64,000 nt of DNA, from positions 44,480,728 through 44,544,727 of the forward strand of contig NC_091292.1 of the NCBI RefSeq assembly GCF_038502225.1, given 5' to 3'. Under the pieces are notes generated by a model. It did no database searches and was not told the origin of the DNA. It worked only from the letters and a program-made list of their open reading frames with translations. The DNA comes from Cherax quadricarinatus. Its lineage: Eukaryota > Arthropoda > Malacostraca > Decapoda > Parastacidae. Position numbers and translations under genes: made by a program. Shown here piece after piece: positions 36,917-51,299 of this stretch (its first letter is position 1; every line of letters begins with the position of its first letter).

Positions 36917-38275
36917 CATGAACTATTTCAATGTGTGAGAAACTTCTCAGACGTCTTTACTGATATTCCAGGTGTTACCTCCACGGTAGTCCATAAGATT
37001 GACTTAGTGACGGACAATCCTATCAAACGGAAATTATACCCAGTTCCAGTTCACCTTAGGGATGCATTTGACCGAGAGGTAGACAAATTATTAAAACCAA
37101 AGATCATTGAACCTTCTGTATCTGCATATTGCTCACCAGTAGCCATGGTTAAGAAGGAGGATAATTCATATAGACTTGCTGTTGACTTCAGAGGCCTTAA
37201 TGCTATAACTTGGTGGGATGCTGAGCCTATGCCCTTAATAGATAGCGATTTACACAAATTTTATGACGCTTCCTTCTTTTCAGAGATTGATATTGCGCAG
37301 GCATATCATCAAGTAATGTTAGATCCTTCTTCTAAGCAGTACACCGCTTTTCCTACACACCAAGGACTGATGCAGTATAGAACTATGCCCTTCGGTTTGG
37401 TAACTGCCTGTGCTACCTACGTGAGACTGATGAGAAAGGTCTTGGGTAATATGCCAAATGTTTCAGTTTATTTTGATAACATTTACGTAATGACATCCAC
37501 GTGGGGCGAACATATCCAAACATTAACATCAGTTTTACGTAGGTTACGCTCACATGGCCTCAATGCCAAGCCGAAGAAATGCTTTCTTGGGTATAACAAG
37601 ATTAGATATCTTGGACTGATACTTTCTAATAACTCTCTGCAGCCTCTCCCCAGTAAGATCAAAGCTTTATTAGAATTTAAATTCCCCAAAACCAAGAAGC
37701 TCATGCGTAGCTTTCTTGGTTCTGTAAATTTTTATGCACGGTTTATCCCGAACCTTACTGATCTTACAGGCATCTTATTTGACTTCCTTAAAAAGTCTGT
37801 GAAGGAACCTCTTGAACTTTCCGACGTAGCTCGGGAAAAGTTTAATGAGATTTAAAATATCTTCTCGAAAGACCCTATACTTAAGATTCTAGATATTAAT
37901 AAAACATTTTGTTTAAGAACTGATGCCTCCAATACTGGCTTAGGTGCGGTGTTACTACAATACCATGATGGTACTCCCTTCCCTGTATGCTTCCTAAGCC
38001 GGAAACTCCTTCCCGCAGAAACAAGATACTCCACCATAGAAAAGGAATCTTTGGCTCTTGTGTGGGGAATCTCCAAGCTTAAATTTTATCTACTGGGAAA
38101 AGAATTCATTTTAGAAACGGATCACAAACCTTTGATATACCTAAACACTTTTAAGGGAACCAACAGTCGCCTCTTGAGGTGGACCTTGGCACTCCAAGCT
38201 TTTAAGTTCCATATTGTGTATATCAATGGTTCATCCAATTATTTCTTTGACTGGTTAAGTCGTGACAGTCAGTAG
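36917..38275 (+). pseudogene. Reverse transcriptase and RNase H of Gmr1-like element
   Basis: In the same frame as the integrase, FSDVFTDIPGVTSTVVHKID leads into the Ty3-type polymerase: PVHLRDAFDREVDKLL, SPVAMVKKEDNSYRLAVDFR, LNAITWWDAEPMPLID, FSEIDIAQAYHQVML (first catalytic Asp), MPFGLVTACATYVRLM, then VYFDNIYVMT, where a YxDD box is expected. The second Asp is Asn, which should abolish activity. The connection YLGLILSNNSLQPLPSKI and FLGSVNFYARFIP follow. A TAA stop at 37853 interrupts the start of RNase H, which shows FCLRTDASNTGLGAVLLQ, YSTIEKESLALVW and ILETDHKPLIYL and ends at a TAG at 38275 after WLSRDSQ. Asp-Glu-Asp residues of RNase H are visible. Confidence 0.9.
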
Positions 38276-38355
38276 AAGATTTGTTGTCTTACGCGACTTC
38301 CACGTGTTAGAACTTTTTCCTCGCCTATTCTTCTTAAACTCCTTGACTATAAGTC

Positions 38356-38369
38356 TTGGTATGGGGGAG
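38356..38369 (+). other. Polypurine tract
   Basis: GGTATGGGGGAG directly precedes the TG of the 3' LTR, the expected primer for plus-strand synthesis. Confidence 0.65.
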
Positions 38370-39373
38370 TGTGAGGGAAAAGTTCAATAGATAGGAGTAG
38401 CGAGGGAATATATAGTAACAATAGTTTCATTGCCGGCTACTTGTTAAGGTAGGGTAAGTCCAGCTCCCGCTATTCCCCCCCCCTCCTTCTTTTTCCCCCT
38501 CCCCGAAAGTGATAGTTTGATTGCCGGCTGCTTGTTAAGGTAGGGTCAGTCTAGCTCCCGCTATCCCTTCCCCTCCCTCCCCCATCCCCGAAAGGTGACG
38601 TGTGGGGCTCCGGCCAAACAGTAATCACTCAACTCAAAGCTCCCAGCACTACTGTAAGTACATGCCTGCTCATATTCTAGTGGACTTATTAGTTGAAAGC
38701 TTCACTTTTGACCAATAATAAACTTAGTCCTTTCAGTCTTGCTCTGTTAAATGTCTTAATAATCACCACGTCTTTTAGGAATTGTACTTATCATGGAGAG
38801 TGATTTCTCAAGCAGTGGGTAACCTGTCTCTTTCCAGCTTGGAATGACAGAATGGGTCACCTGCCAACCAACGAGTAGAATTGAAGGAGACGGACTAACG
38901 TCCTGAGACGTCCCATGTTTTATCTACTTGCCTGTGCACATGTATGAAGAATCAGGACGTAACCCCTCAACATTGCAGCGGTAAAGAACCTGCTTTCCTG
39001 TCATCTGGATAGATTATTTTAAGGCAATAGACTCTGTGAAGAACGAGCCGGTGGGTTGTCACCAACACCTGCGACCCCCCCCCCACATCATCAGCAACGG
39101 CTACGATTTCAACAACACGCAGTGTCACCAAAACCAGACACCCAAGTTTTATATATATTAGCGTTGAATTCAGATATTTATATTTTTCATTTTTCATTTT
39201 CTTGAATGTAGGATCAATATTTCATATTTAAGTGTTTTATATTTCATATTTTCTAAATAATAAAGTGTTTATGTTTGTCAGTTTTTGTTCTTTTTCTATG
39301 CATTAATTTTCCTGAGGAGGAGCCAGCCTTAGTAATACTGACTGAAGTTGTTACAAGGCTGAGTAAGCCTTCA
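38370..39373 (+). repeat. 3' LTR (about 1.0 kb)
   Basis: It starts TGTGAGGGAAAAG and ends GTAAGCCTTCA. Near its start a block of about 48 bp (TTAAGGTAGGGT core; 38431-38478 and 38522-38569) is duplicated with C-rich and T-rich filler between. Nothing recognisable as a target duplication survives because the 5' LTR is truncated. Confidence 0.85.
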
Positions 39374-39382
39374 CTATATATA

Positions 39383-43358
<3,976 letters not shown>

Positions 43359-43443
<85 letters not shown>

Positions 43444-43459
43444 GTATAATATATATATA
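43359..43459. repeat. (TA)n microsatellite
   Basis: TA repeats with a TTTATATGTATAAT interruption near 43438; the tail of the preceding RTE-like element. Confidence 0.95.
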
Positions 43460-44061
43460 GTAAGATAGGATGTCAGATTGGAGGGAGAGAGTGTGGAGGA
43501 GGTGAATGTATTCAGATATTTGGAAGTGGACGTGTCAGCAGATGGATCAATGAAAGATGAGGTGAATCACAGAACTGATGAGGGGTAAAAGTTGGGTTGT
43601 GCACTGAAGAATCTGTGGACACAAAAGAATATTATCCGTGGAAGTAAAGAGGGAATGTATGAGAGTATATAGTCTTACCAGCTCTCCTATATGGGTGTGA
43701 AGTATGGGTGGTGAATGTTGCAACAAGGAGAAGTTTGGAGGGCAATGTGTGGTGTGAATATAATGCAGAGAATTCGTAGTTTGGAAATCAGAAGAAGGTG
43801 CAGGATTACCAAAACTGTTATCCAGAGGGTTGAGGAGGGTTTGTTAAGGTGGTTCGGACATGTAGAGGGGAGAAACATAATAGAATGACTATGAGAGTGT
43901 ATAAATCTATAGTGGAAGAAAGGCAGGGTAGGGGTCAGCCTAGGAAAGAGTGGAGGGAGGGGGTAAAGGAGGTTTTGTGTGTGAAGAGCTTGGACTTCCA
44001 GCAAGTATGTATGAGCCTTTTAGACAGGAACGAATGGAGACAAATGGTTTTTAGGACTTGA
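43460..44061 (+). pseudogene. C-terminal fragment of RTE-like reverse transcriptase
   Basis: It begins at the GCQIGGRE / EEVNVFRYLEVDVSADGS block and continues through a degraded YGCEVWVVN segment, MQRIRSLEI, RWFGHVE-like and KEVLCVKSLDFQQVCMSLLD to the TGA at 44059-44061. Several frame changes are present. The catalytic domain is absent. Confidence 0.75.
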
Positions 44062-44235
44062 CGTGCTGTTGGAGTGTGAGCAAAGTAACATTTATGAAGG
44101 GATTCAGGGAAACCAGCAGACCGGACTTGAGTCCTAGAGAAGCGGTGTTAATGCTGAAATTTTATATCTGTAGTGTAGGAGCGCCTCTGGCAAGACAGTG
44201 ATGGAGTGAATGATGGTGAAAGTTTTTATTTTTCG

Positions 44236-45634
44236 GGCCACCCTGCCTTGGTGGCCACCCTGCCTTGGTGGCCACCCTGCCTTGGTGGCCACCCTGCCTT
44301 GGTGGGCCACCCTGCCTTGGTGGGCCACCCTGCCTTGGTGGCCACCCTGCCTTGGTGGCCACCCTGCCTTGGTGGCCACCCTGCCTTGGTGGCCACCCTG
44401 CCTTGGTGGCCACCCTGCCTTGGTGGCCACCCTGCCTTGGTGGCCACCCTGCCTTGGTGGCCACCCTGCCTTGGTGGGCCACCCTGCCTTGGTGGGCCAC
44501 CCTGCCTTGGTGGCCACCCTGCCTTGGTGGGCCACCCTGCCTTGGTGGCCACCCTGCCTTGGTGGCCACCCTGCCTTGGTGGCCACCCTGCCTTGGTGGC
44601 CAAACTGCCTGGTGGCCACCCTGCCTTGGTGGCCACCCTGCCTTGGTGGCCACCCTGCCTTGGTGGCCACCCTGCCTTGGTGGCCACCCTGCCTTAGTGG
44701 CCACCCTGCCTTGGTGGCCACCCTGCCTTGGTGGCCACCCTGCCTTGGTGGCCACCCTGCCTTAGTGGCCACCCTGCCTTGGTGGCCACCCTGCCTTGGT
44801 GGGCCACCCTGCCTTGGTGGGCCACCCTGCCTTGGTGGGCCACCCTGCCTTGGTGGGCCACCCTGCCTTGGTGGGCCACCCTGCCTTGGTGGCCACCCTG
44901 CCTTGGTGGGCCACCCTGCCTTGGTGGCCACCCTGCCTTGGTGGCCACCCTGCCTTGGTGGCCACCCTGCCTTGGTGGCCACCCTGCCTTGGTGGCCACC
45001 CTGCCTTGGTGGCCACCCTGCCTTAGTGGCCACCCTGCCTTGGTGGCCACCCTGCCTTGGTGGCCACCCTGCCTTGGTGGCCACCCTGCCTTGGTGGCCA
45101 CCCTGCCTTAGTGGCCACCCTGCCTTGGTGGCCACCCTGCCTTGGTGGCCACCCTGCCGTGGTGGCCACCGTGCCTTGGTGGCCACAAAGGCAGGGTGGC
45201 CACCCTGCCTTGGTGGCCACCCTGCCTTAGTGGCCACCCTGCCTTGGTGGCCACCCTGCCTTGGTGGCCACCCTGCCTTGGTGGCCACCATGCCTTGGTG
45301 GCCACCCTGCCTTGGTGGGCCACCCTGCCTTGGTGGGCCACCCTGCCTTGGTGGGCCACCCTGCCTTGGTGGCCACCCTGCCTTGGTGGGCCACCCTGCC
45401 ATGGTGGCCACCCTGCCTTGGTGGCCACCCTGCCTTGGTGGCCACCCTGCCTTGGTGGCCACCCTGCCTTGGTGGCCACCATGCCTTGGTGGCCACCCTG
45501 CCTTGGTGGGCCACCCTGCCTTGGTGGGCCACCCTGCCTTGGTGGCCACCCTGCCTTGGTGGGCCACCCTGCCTTGGTGGCCACCCTGCCATGGTGGCCA
45601 CCCTGCCTTGGTGGCCACCATGCCTTGGTGGGAG
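44236..45634. repeat. 17/18-bp minisatellite made of the RTE 3' hairpin, about 80 units
   Basis: The unit is GCCACCCTGCCTTGGTG, or the same with one more G. Each unit contains the palindromic pair CCACC and GGTGG around CTGCCTT. Unit-length variants and CTTAGTGG, CCATGG and CACCATG variants are scattered. A single unit is inverted at about 45183-45200 (AAAGGCAGGGTGG). Open frames of up to 502 codons are artefacts. Confidence 0.97.
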
Positions 45635-45675
45635 ACGGACAACGTGATAAAACAAAAGTAATATTACTACTTTAA

Positions 45676-48212
45676 CACAATGATAATGATGTAGTTTGAC
45701 ATATACAATGATAATGATGTAGTTTGACATATACAATGATAATGATGTAGTTTGACATATACAATGATAATTATGTTGTTTGACATATACAATGATAATG
45801 ATGTTGTTTGAGATCATATACAATGATAATGATGTTGTTTGACATATACAATGATAATGATGTTGTTTGACATATACAATGATAATGATGTTGTTTGAGA
45901 TCATATACAATGATAATGATGTTGTTTGACATATACAATGATAATGATGTTGTTTGACATATACAATGATAATGATGTAGTTTGAGATCATATACAATGA
46001 TAATGATGTTGTTTGACATATACAATGATAATGATGTTGTTTGACATATACAATGATAATGATGTTGTTTGACATCATATACAATGATAATGATGTTGTT
46101 TGACATCATATACAATAATAATGATGTTGTTTGACATCATATACAATGATAATGATGTTGTTTGACATATACAATGATAATGATGTTGTTTGACATATAC
46201 AATGATAATGATGTTGTTTGACATCATATACAATGATAATGATGTAGTTTGACATATACAATGATAATGATGTAGTTTGACATCATATACAATGATAATA
46301 ATGTAGTTTGACATCATATACAATGATAATGATGTAGTTTGACATCATATACAATGATAATGATGTTGTTTGACATATACAATAATAATGATGTTGTTTG
46401 ACATCATATACAATGATAATGATGTAGTTTGACATCATATACAATAATAATGATGTAGTTTGACATATACAATAATAATGATGTAGTTTGACATCATATA
46501 CAATAATAATGATGTAGTTTGACATATACAATGATAATGATGTAGTTTGACATATACAATGATAATGATGTAGTTTGACATCATATACAATGATAATAAT
46601 GTAGTTTGACATCATATACAATGATAATGATGTAGTTTGACATCATATACAATGATAATGATGTAGTTTGACATCATATACAACGATAATAATGTAGTTT
46701 GACATCATATACAATGATAATGATGTAGTTTGACATCATATACAACGATAATAATGTAGTTTGACATCATATACAATGATAATGATGTAGTTTGACATCA
46801 TATACAATGATAATGATGTAGTTTGACATATACAATGATAATGATGTTGTTTGACATATACAATGATAATGATGTTGTTTGACATATACAATGATAATGA
46901 TGTTGTTTGACATCATATACAATGATAATGATGTAGTTTGACATATACAATGATAATGATGTAGTTTGACATCATATACAATGATAATAATGTAGTTTGA
47001 CATCATATACAATGATAATGATGTAGTTTGACATCATATACAATGATAATGATGTTGTTTGACATATACAATAATAATGATGTTGTTTGACATCATATAC
47101 AATGATAATGATGTATTTTGACATCATATACAATAATAATGATGTAGTTTGACATATACAATGATAATGATGTAGTTTGACATATACAATGATAATGATG
47201 TAGTTTGACATCATATACAATGATAATAATGAAGTTTGACATCATATACAATGATAATGATGTAGTTTGACATCATATACAATGATAATGATGTAGTTTG
47301 ACTTCATATACAACGATAATAATGTAGTTTGACATCATATACAACGATAATAATGTAGTTTGACATCATATACAATGATAATAATGTAGTTTGACATCAT
47401 ATACAATGATAATGATGTAGTTTGACATCATATACAATGATAATGATGTTGTTTGACATATACAATGATAATGATGTAGTTTGACATCATATACAATGAT
47501 AATAATGTAGTTTGACATCATATACAATGATAATGATGTAGTTTGACATCATATACAATGATAATGATGTAGTTTGACATCATATACAATGATAATGATG
47601 TAGTTTGACATCATATACAATGATAATAATGTAGTTTGACATCATATACAATGATAATGATGTAGTTTGACATATACAATGATAATGATGTTGTTTGACA
47701 TATACAATGATAATGATGTTGTTTGACATCATATACAATGATAATGATGTAGTTTGACATATACAATGATAATGATGTAGTTTGACATATACAATGATAA
47801 TGATGTTGTTTGACATATACAATGATAATGATGTTGTTTGACATCATATACAATGATAATGATGTAGTTTGACATCATATACAATGATAATGATGTAGTT
47901 TGACATATACAATGATAATGATGTTGTTTGACATATACAATGATAATGATGTTGTTTGACATATACAATGATAATGATGTTGTTTGACATCATATACAAT
48001 GATAATGATGTAGTTTGACATCATATACAATGATAATGATGTATTTTGACATCATATACAATGATAATGATGTAGTTTGACATCATATACAATGATAATG
48101 ATGTAGTTTGACATCATATACAATGATAATGATGTTGTTTGACATCATATACAATGATAATGATGTAGTTTGACATCATATACAATGATAATGATGCAGT
48201 TTGACATCTTAT
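45676..48212. repeat. 28/31-bp minisatellite, about 85 units
   Basis: The unit contains ACAATGATAATGATGTAG followed by TTTGACATAT (28 bp) or TTTGACATCATAT (31 bp). TTG for TAG is a frequent variant. The 3-bp difference CAT separates the two unit lengths, which alternate irregularly; 28-bp units dominate at the left end and 31-bp units elsewhere. Minus-strand frames rich in Ile, Tyr and His are artefacts. Confidence 0.97.
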
Positions 48213-48742
48213 ACAAATGCTCTCATCACACACATACTGATACATCCCAGTTACAATTCTCACTTGACTAGGAACCGATTCCATTTAGATTATATCTGTA
48301 ATTCAAGGATCGGATTTCACTTGAAATGTCTGCGTGGTATGGAATGCATTCCATTTGGCATGATGCTAATATAGTTTGAAATAAACTACAGTTAACTTGA
48401 TATATGTATAGCTATAACAGTTTCTAGTTGTAATGGCGCCTATATAGCTAGGAAAGCATTCAAGTTGGAATGAAGTTATTAGTCTGCGACCAATTTCAGT
48501 AGGAATGACCTTTGTCAATAATTGTCAACCTGAAATTTAGTCTTTCTTTCCTTGTTTAGTAATTTCAATGTTTTTTTTTTGTAAATCGGGTTTGAGTCAA
48601 AAACTAAAGTTTTTGATTTTAAGGCTATATAAATAAATAGGGGATATCTGGAAGTTATTTTTTTTTATATAATTAAGTGTATAATTAACATAATAATTAC
48701 TGTCAAATGTTATACTCTTGAGAGTTTCTGTTAGATTAATTT
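48213..48742. other. Unassigned
   Basis: About 530 bp without recognised features. Confidence 0.5.
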
Positions 48743-48912
48743 TAATCCAAGACATGAGATGTTTTGGTCACATGAACATAATCCACGATATGAGATGTTT
48801 AGGTCACTGAATATAATCCACGACATGAGATGTTTAGGTCACTGTATATAATCCACGACATGAGATGTTTAGGTCACTGTATATAATCCACTACATGACA
48901 TGTTTAGGTCAC
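48743..48912. repeat. 35-bp tandem repeat, 4 to 5 units
   Basis: ATCCACGACATGAGATGTTT recurs at 48781, 48816, 48851 and 48886 (last unit changed), followed each time by AGGTCACTG. A diverged unit precedes it near 48746. Confidence 0.9.
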
Positions 48913-50270
48913 ATCACTTGAACTTACTCACTGGCAACAATATTAAAAAACTACAGAGAAACTGATTCAGTCTTAATCTCGAAGATACAATCATTAATTG
49001 CAATGAACTGGATAAATAAGTCGTTAGTTTAAGTGACCTCAACATCTGGAATGACTCTTCAAGATACTAGTATATTATCATCGTAATCCTCCACAACATT
49101 AATTAGATTTCTAATATTTTCTTCACTTTCGAATTCATCTGCTGTAAAAAGTCTGGGTCTACTTATTAGAACTGTACCGCATTGATAATGAAGTATATTA
49201 AATGCTTTAATAATTATTTTTCCCATATACATATCTACATTTCCCATTTTATATGCTATGTAATGCAACACTGGATGCTTTAGCAGCATGCTGAATTATC
49301 TGCTTGAGATGCTGATAGATGTTTCGTGCAAGCAACGTGTGATCACATACCCTCCCAGGGCCAGGTTTACACCTTCACATTTGTGCTTTCCACCGACGAA
49401 ATACTAAGGTGAGGAAGAGCAATATTTTGTAATTAATATTTACGCTGCACACACAAGCCACAGTGAGCTCTGGCGGACACGATTTATTCACGTCATGCCT
49501 GACACAACCCCATGAAAGCCACTCATGATTTATTTAACCAGATATTTAAATATTTAAAACAATACATCTCACTGACTAGAAAAAATATTATTTTATTATT
49601 TAGAGCCTATTATGACAAAAAAATTAGACATACTTTTGTTATAAATTGACAGTTGTTGGTGAAAATAAGTAGATTCTCCACAGCCATTACTATTCATGGC
49701 CTTAGTTATATTATGAGTACAGTATGTTTAAGGAGACCTTTAAATATATTATGAATAATGGGTCATATATTTCTATGATGATAATTCTGTAAAACTGTTG
49801 TATATTTCCGATAATGTAAGATAGAACGAGGCTGGTTGTATAATGCTATTATATATCTACCGATTATCAGGTCACATTATTCTTACCAACAAAGTTATAG
49901 CGACTTGGAAGGAAGGCATCAATGTCAATAGATTCAGAACTACTACATGGAATGTATGGTCATATTCTCAGCCTTAACACCTCGTACATATGAAGTGGAT
50001 GAGACCAGGCAAGACTTGCGGCATTATGTACGTCAGGATAATTGTAAAACAGTCTCCTGTCGGCGATCTTAGCCATTTGACAGCTCAGTCCGTGGAGATT
50101 TCCGTCATGTAACTAATGTTTTCTGCTGGTTTAACCGTTTACCAGATTTACGAAAGAAAGAATTATACAGTAGTGTCTTGGGATACTAAATATGATCTTA
50201 CAAATTTCCTTATCGGCATACTTCAGGGAACCTTATAAATTAGCCGTCCCTGTTCTTCAATAAAAACATA
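48913..50270. other. Unassigned; one short minus-strand open frame of unknown meaning
   Basis: The minus strand has a 76-codon frame (49289-49059) of ordinary composition, ending with an acidic segment (RLFTADEFESEENIRNLINV). I recognise no family, and such a frame can occur by chance. Nothing else is recognised. Confidence 0.4.
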
Positions 50271-50274
50271 TGTA

Positions 50275-50521
50275 GCTGCGCTCGATTCCCAGCCAAGGGT
50301 AGAAACATTGGGCTTGTTTCTTTACACCGGTTGTCTAAGCTCACCCATCAGTAAAATGGATACCTGGGTGTTTGGGGACTGATGTGGGTCGCATCCTGGG
50401 ACAAAACTGACCTAATTTGCCCGAAATGCTCAGCATAACAAGAGACTTTATATTAAGTAGTATGTCATTGATGTCAGCTATGGTCTGTATACCTTGTACA
50501 TGTACTTGTAGTAAATAAATA

Positions 50522-50573
<52 letters not shown>
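50275..50573 (+). mobile_element. SINE-like element with (ATT)n tail
   Basis: It begins near a B-box-like GCTCGATTCCCAGCC segment, continues with a body including GGATACCTGGGTGTTTGGGG, GTCGCATCCTGGGACAAAA and GTACATGTACTTGTAG, and ends with ATAAATATATT and (ATT)n at 50523-50573. The tRNA-like start and short-repeat tail suit a SINE. The 5' boundary and A box are unclear. Confidence 0.55.
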
Positions 50574-50575
<2 letters not shown>

Positions 50576-51138
50576 AAAGTTACTTTAAAGAAAAAAACAA
50601 ATTAGGTTTGCCTTTATGGTTGATGGGTTGGAATCCTCAGGTGATTTCTTACGTATATTACTTAGAGAATAAATATCCTGTCGTATTAGAAATCTTAATT
50701 TATTCCCTCTACAAGACTGTCGTAGTGACTGTGTGTCGGTCGTGTCCAAAATAAAAAATACACAATTAAATTCACGACGTTTATTACCATAAATTGTTTT
50801 CGTTGCATTAACACCGCCGGAAATATACCAAGAAAATATTCATCTTGGTCACCAATGTTAGTATTCCCTCACTACATTATGTAGAATTTTTTTAACTTTG
50901 GTTATCTACACTAATTTAACCTAATCTGTATTAACTTATCGTTACATAACAGTGTAACTTAAACCAGCCTTATGTAACGTAGCCTAACGTAACTTAACGT
51001 AATGTAATTTAACGTAACCCTACACAAGCAAAGAGACACTGTGGGAGAGAACGTGGGGAAACTAACGTGGGTGTACTGAATGTTACATTCGTTGTTCTTG
51101 TACGTTCTCTAAAGTTATACTTTACCAGTTAAAGGTAA
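50574..51138. other. Unassigned
   Basis: About 565 bp. A stretch near 50930-51020 contains repeated TAACTTAA/TAACGTAA words, a weak irregular repeat. No gene is recognised. Confidence 0.5.
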
Positions 51139-51299
51139 CATCCAAACTGTCAGCAGCAGAAGCGGAGGAACAAGAAGCAGCAGCAACAGAACCAACAGTA
51201 ATAGAAGAAGAAGAGGAAGTAGAAAAGAATAATAATATTAAGACGAAGAAGAAGAAGAAGAAGAAGAAGTAAACGGAGGAGGAGGAGGAGAAGAAGATT
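51139..51299. repeat. Purine-rich GAA/CAG trinucleotide tract
   Basis: Interrupted AGA, GAG and CAG triplets with a pure AAG run near 51246-51269. It grades into the 17-bp array. Confidence 0.85.

Larger units (their letters stand above)
32341..39373 (+). mobile_element. Ty3/Gypsy LTR retrotransposon with integrase before reverse transcriptase (Gmr1-like order)
   Basis: Truncated 5' LTR, leader, Gag with zinc knuckle, protease, integrase, reverse transcriptase, RNase H, purine tract and full 3' LTR follow in this order. Gag and pol starts lie in one reading frame (33713, 34775, 36035, 36935 and 37949 are all in phase), pointing to a single ancestral Gag-Pol frame. Reverse transcriptase is clearly of Ty3/Gypsy type, yet the integrase precedes it, as in Ty1/Copia. 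That arrangement is known for Gmr1-type elements. In-frame stops and an altered active site show it is inactive. Confidence 0.88.
43460..45655 (+). mobile_element. RTE-like copy, 5'-truncated, with its 3' hairpin expanded into a minisatellite
   Basis: 43460-44235 is the C-terminal coding end and 3'UTR of the family. At the terminal hairpin (44238) the sequence enters an array of about 80 hairpin units. After the array, 45634-45655 resumes the normal 3' end (GTGGGAGACGGACAACGTGA). The array therefore lies inside the element. Confidence 0.85.

Noticed and set aside
44134..45675. Frames of up to 502 codons on both strands of the hairpin minisatellite
   Set aside because: All are translations of the 17/18-bp unit within a retrotransposon 3'UTR.
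45676..48212. Possible CRISPR-like array because of regular spacing
   Set aside because: The 28/31-bp units are adjacent with no unique spacers, and the DNA is eukaryotic.
49059..49289. 76-codon minus-strand frame as a host exon
   Set aside because: No recognisable motif, no splice-site context I can support, and length within chance expectation.
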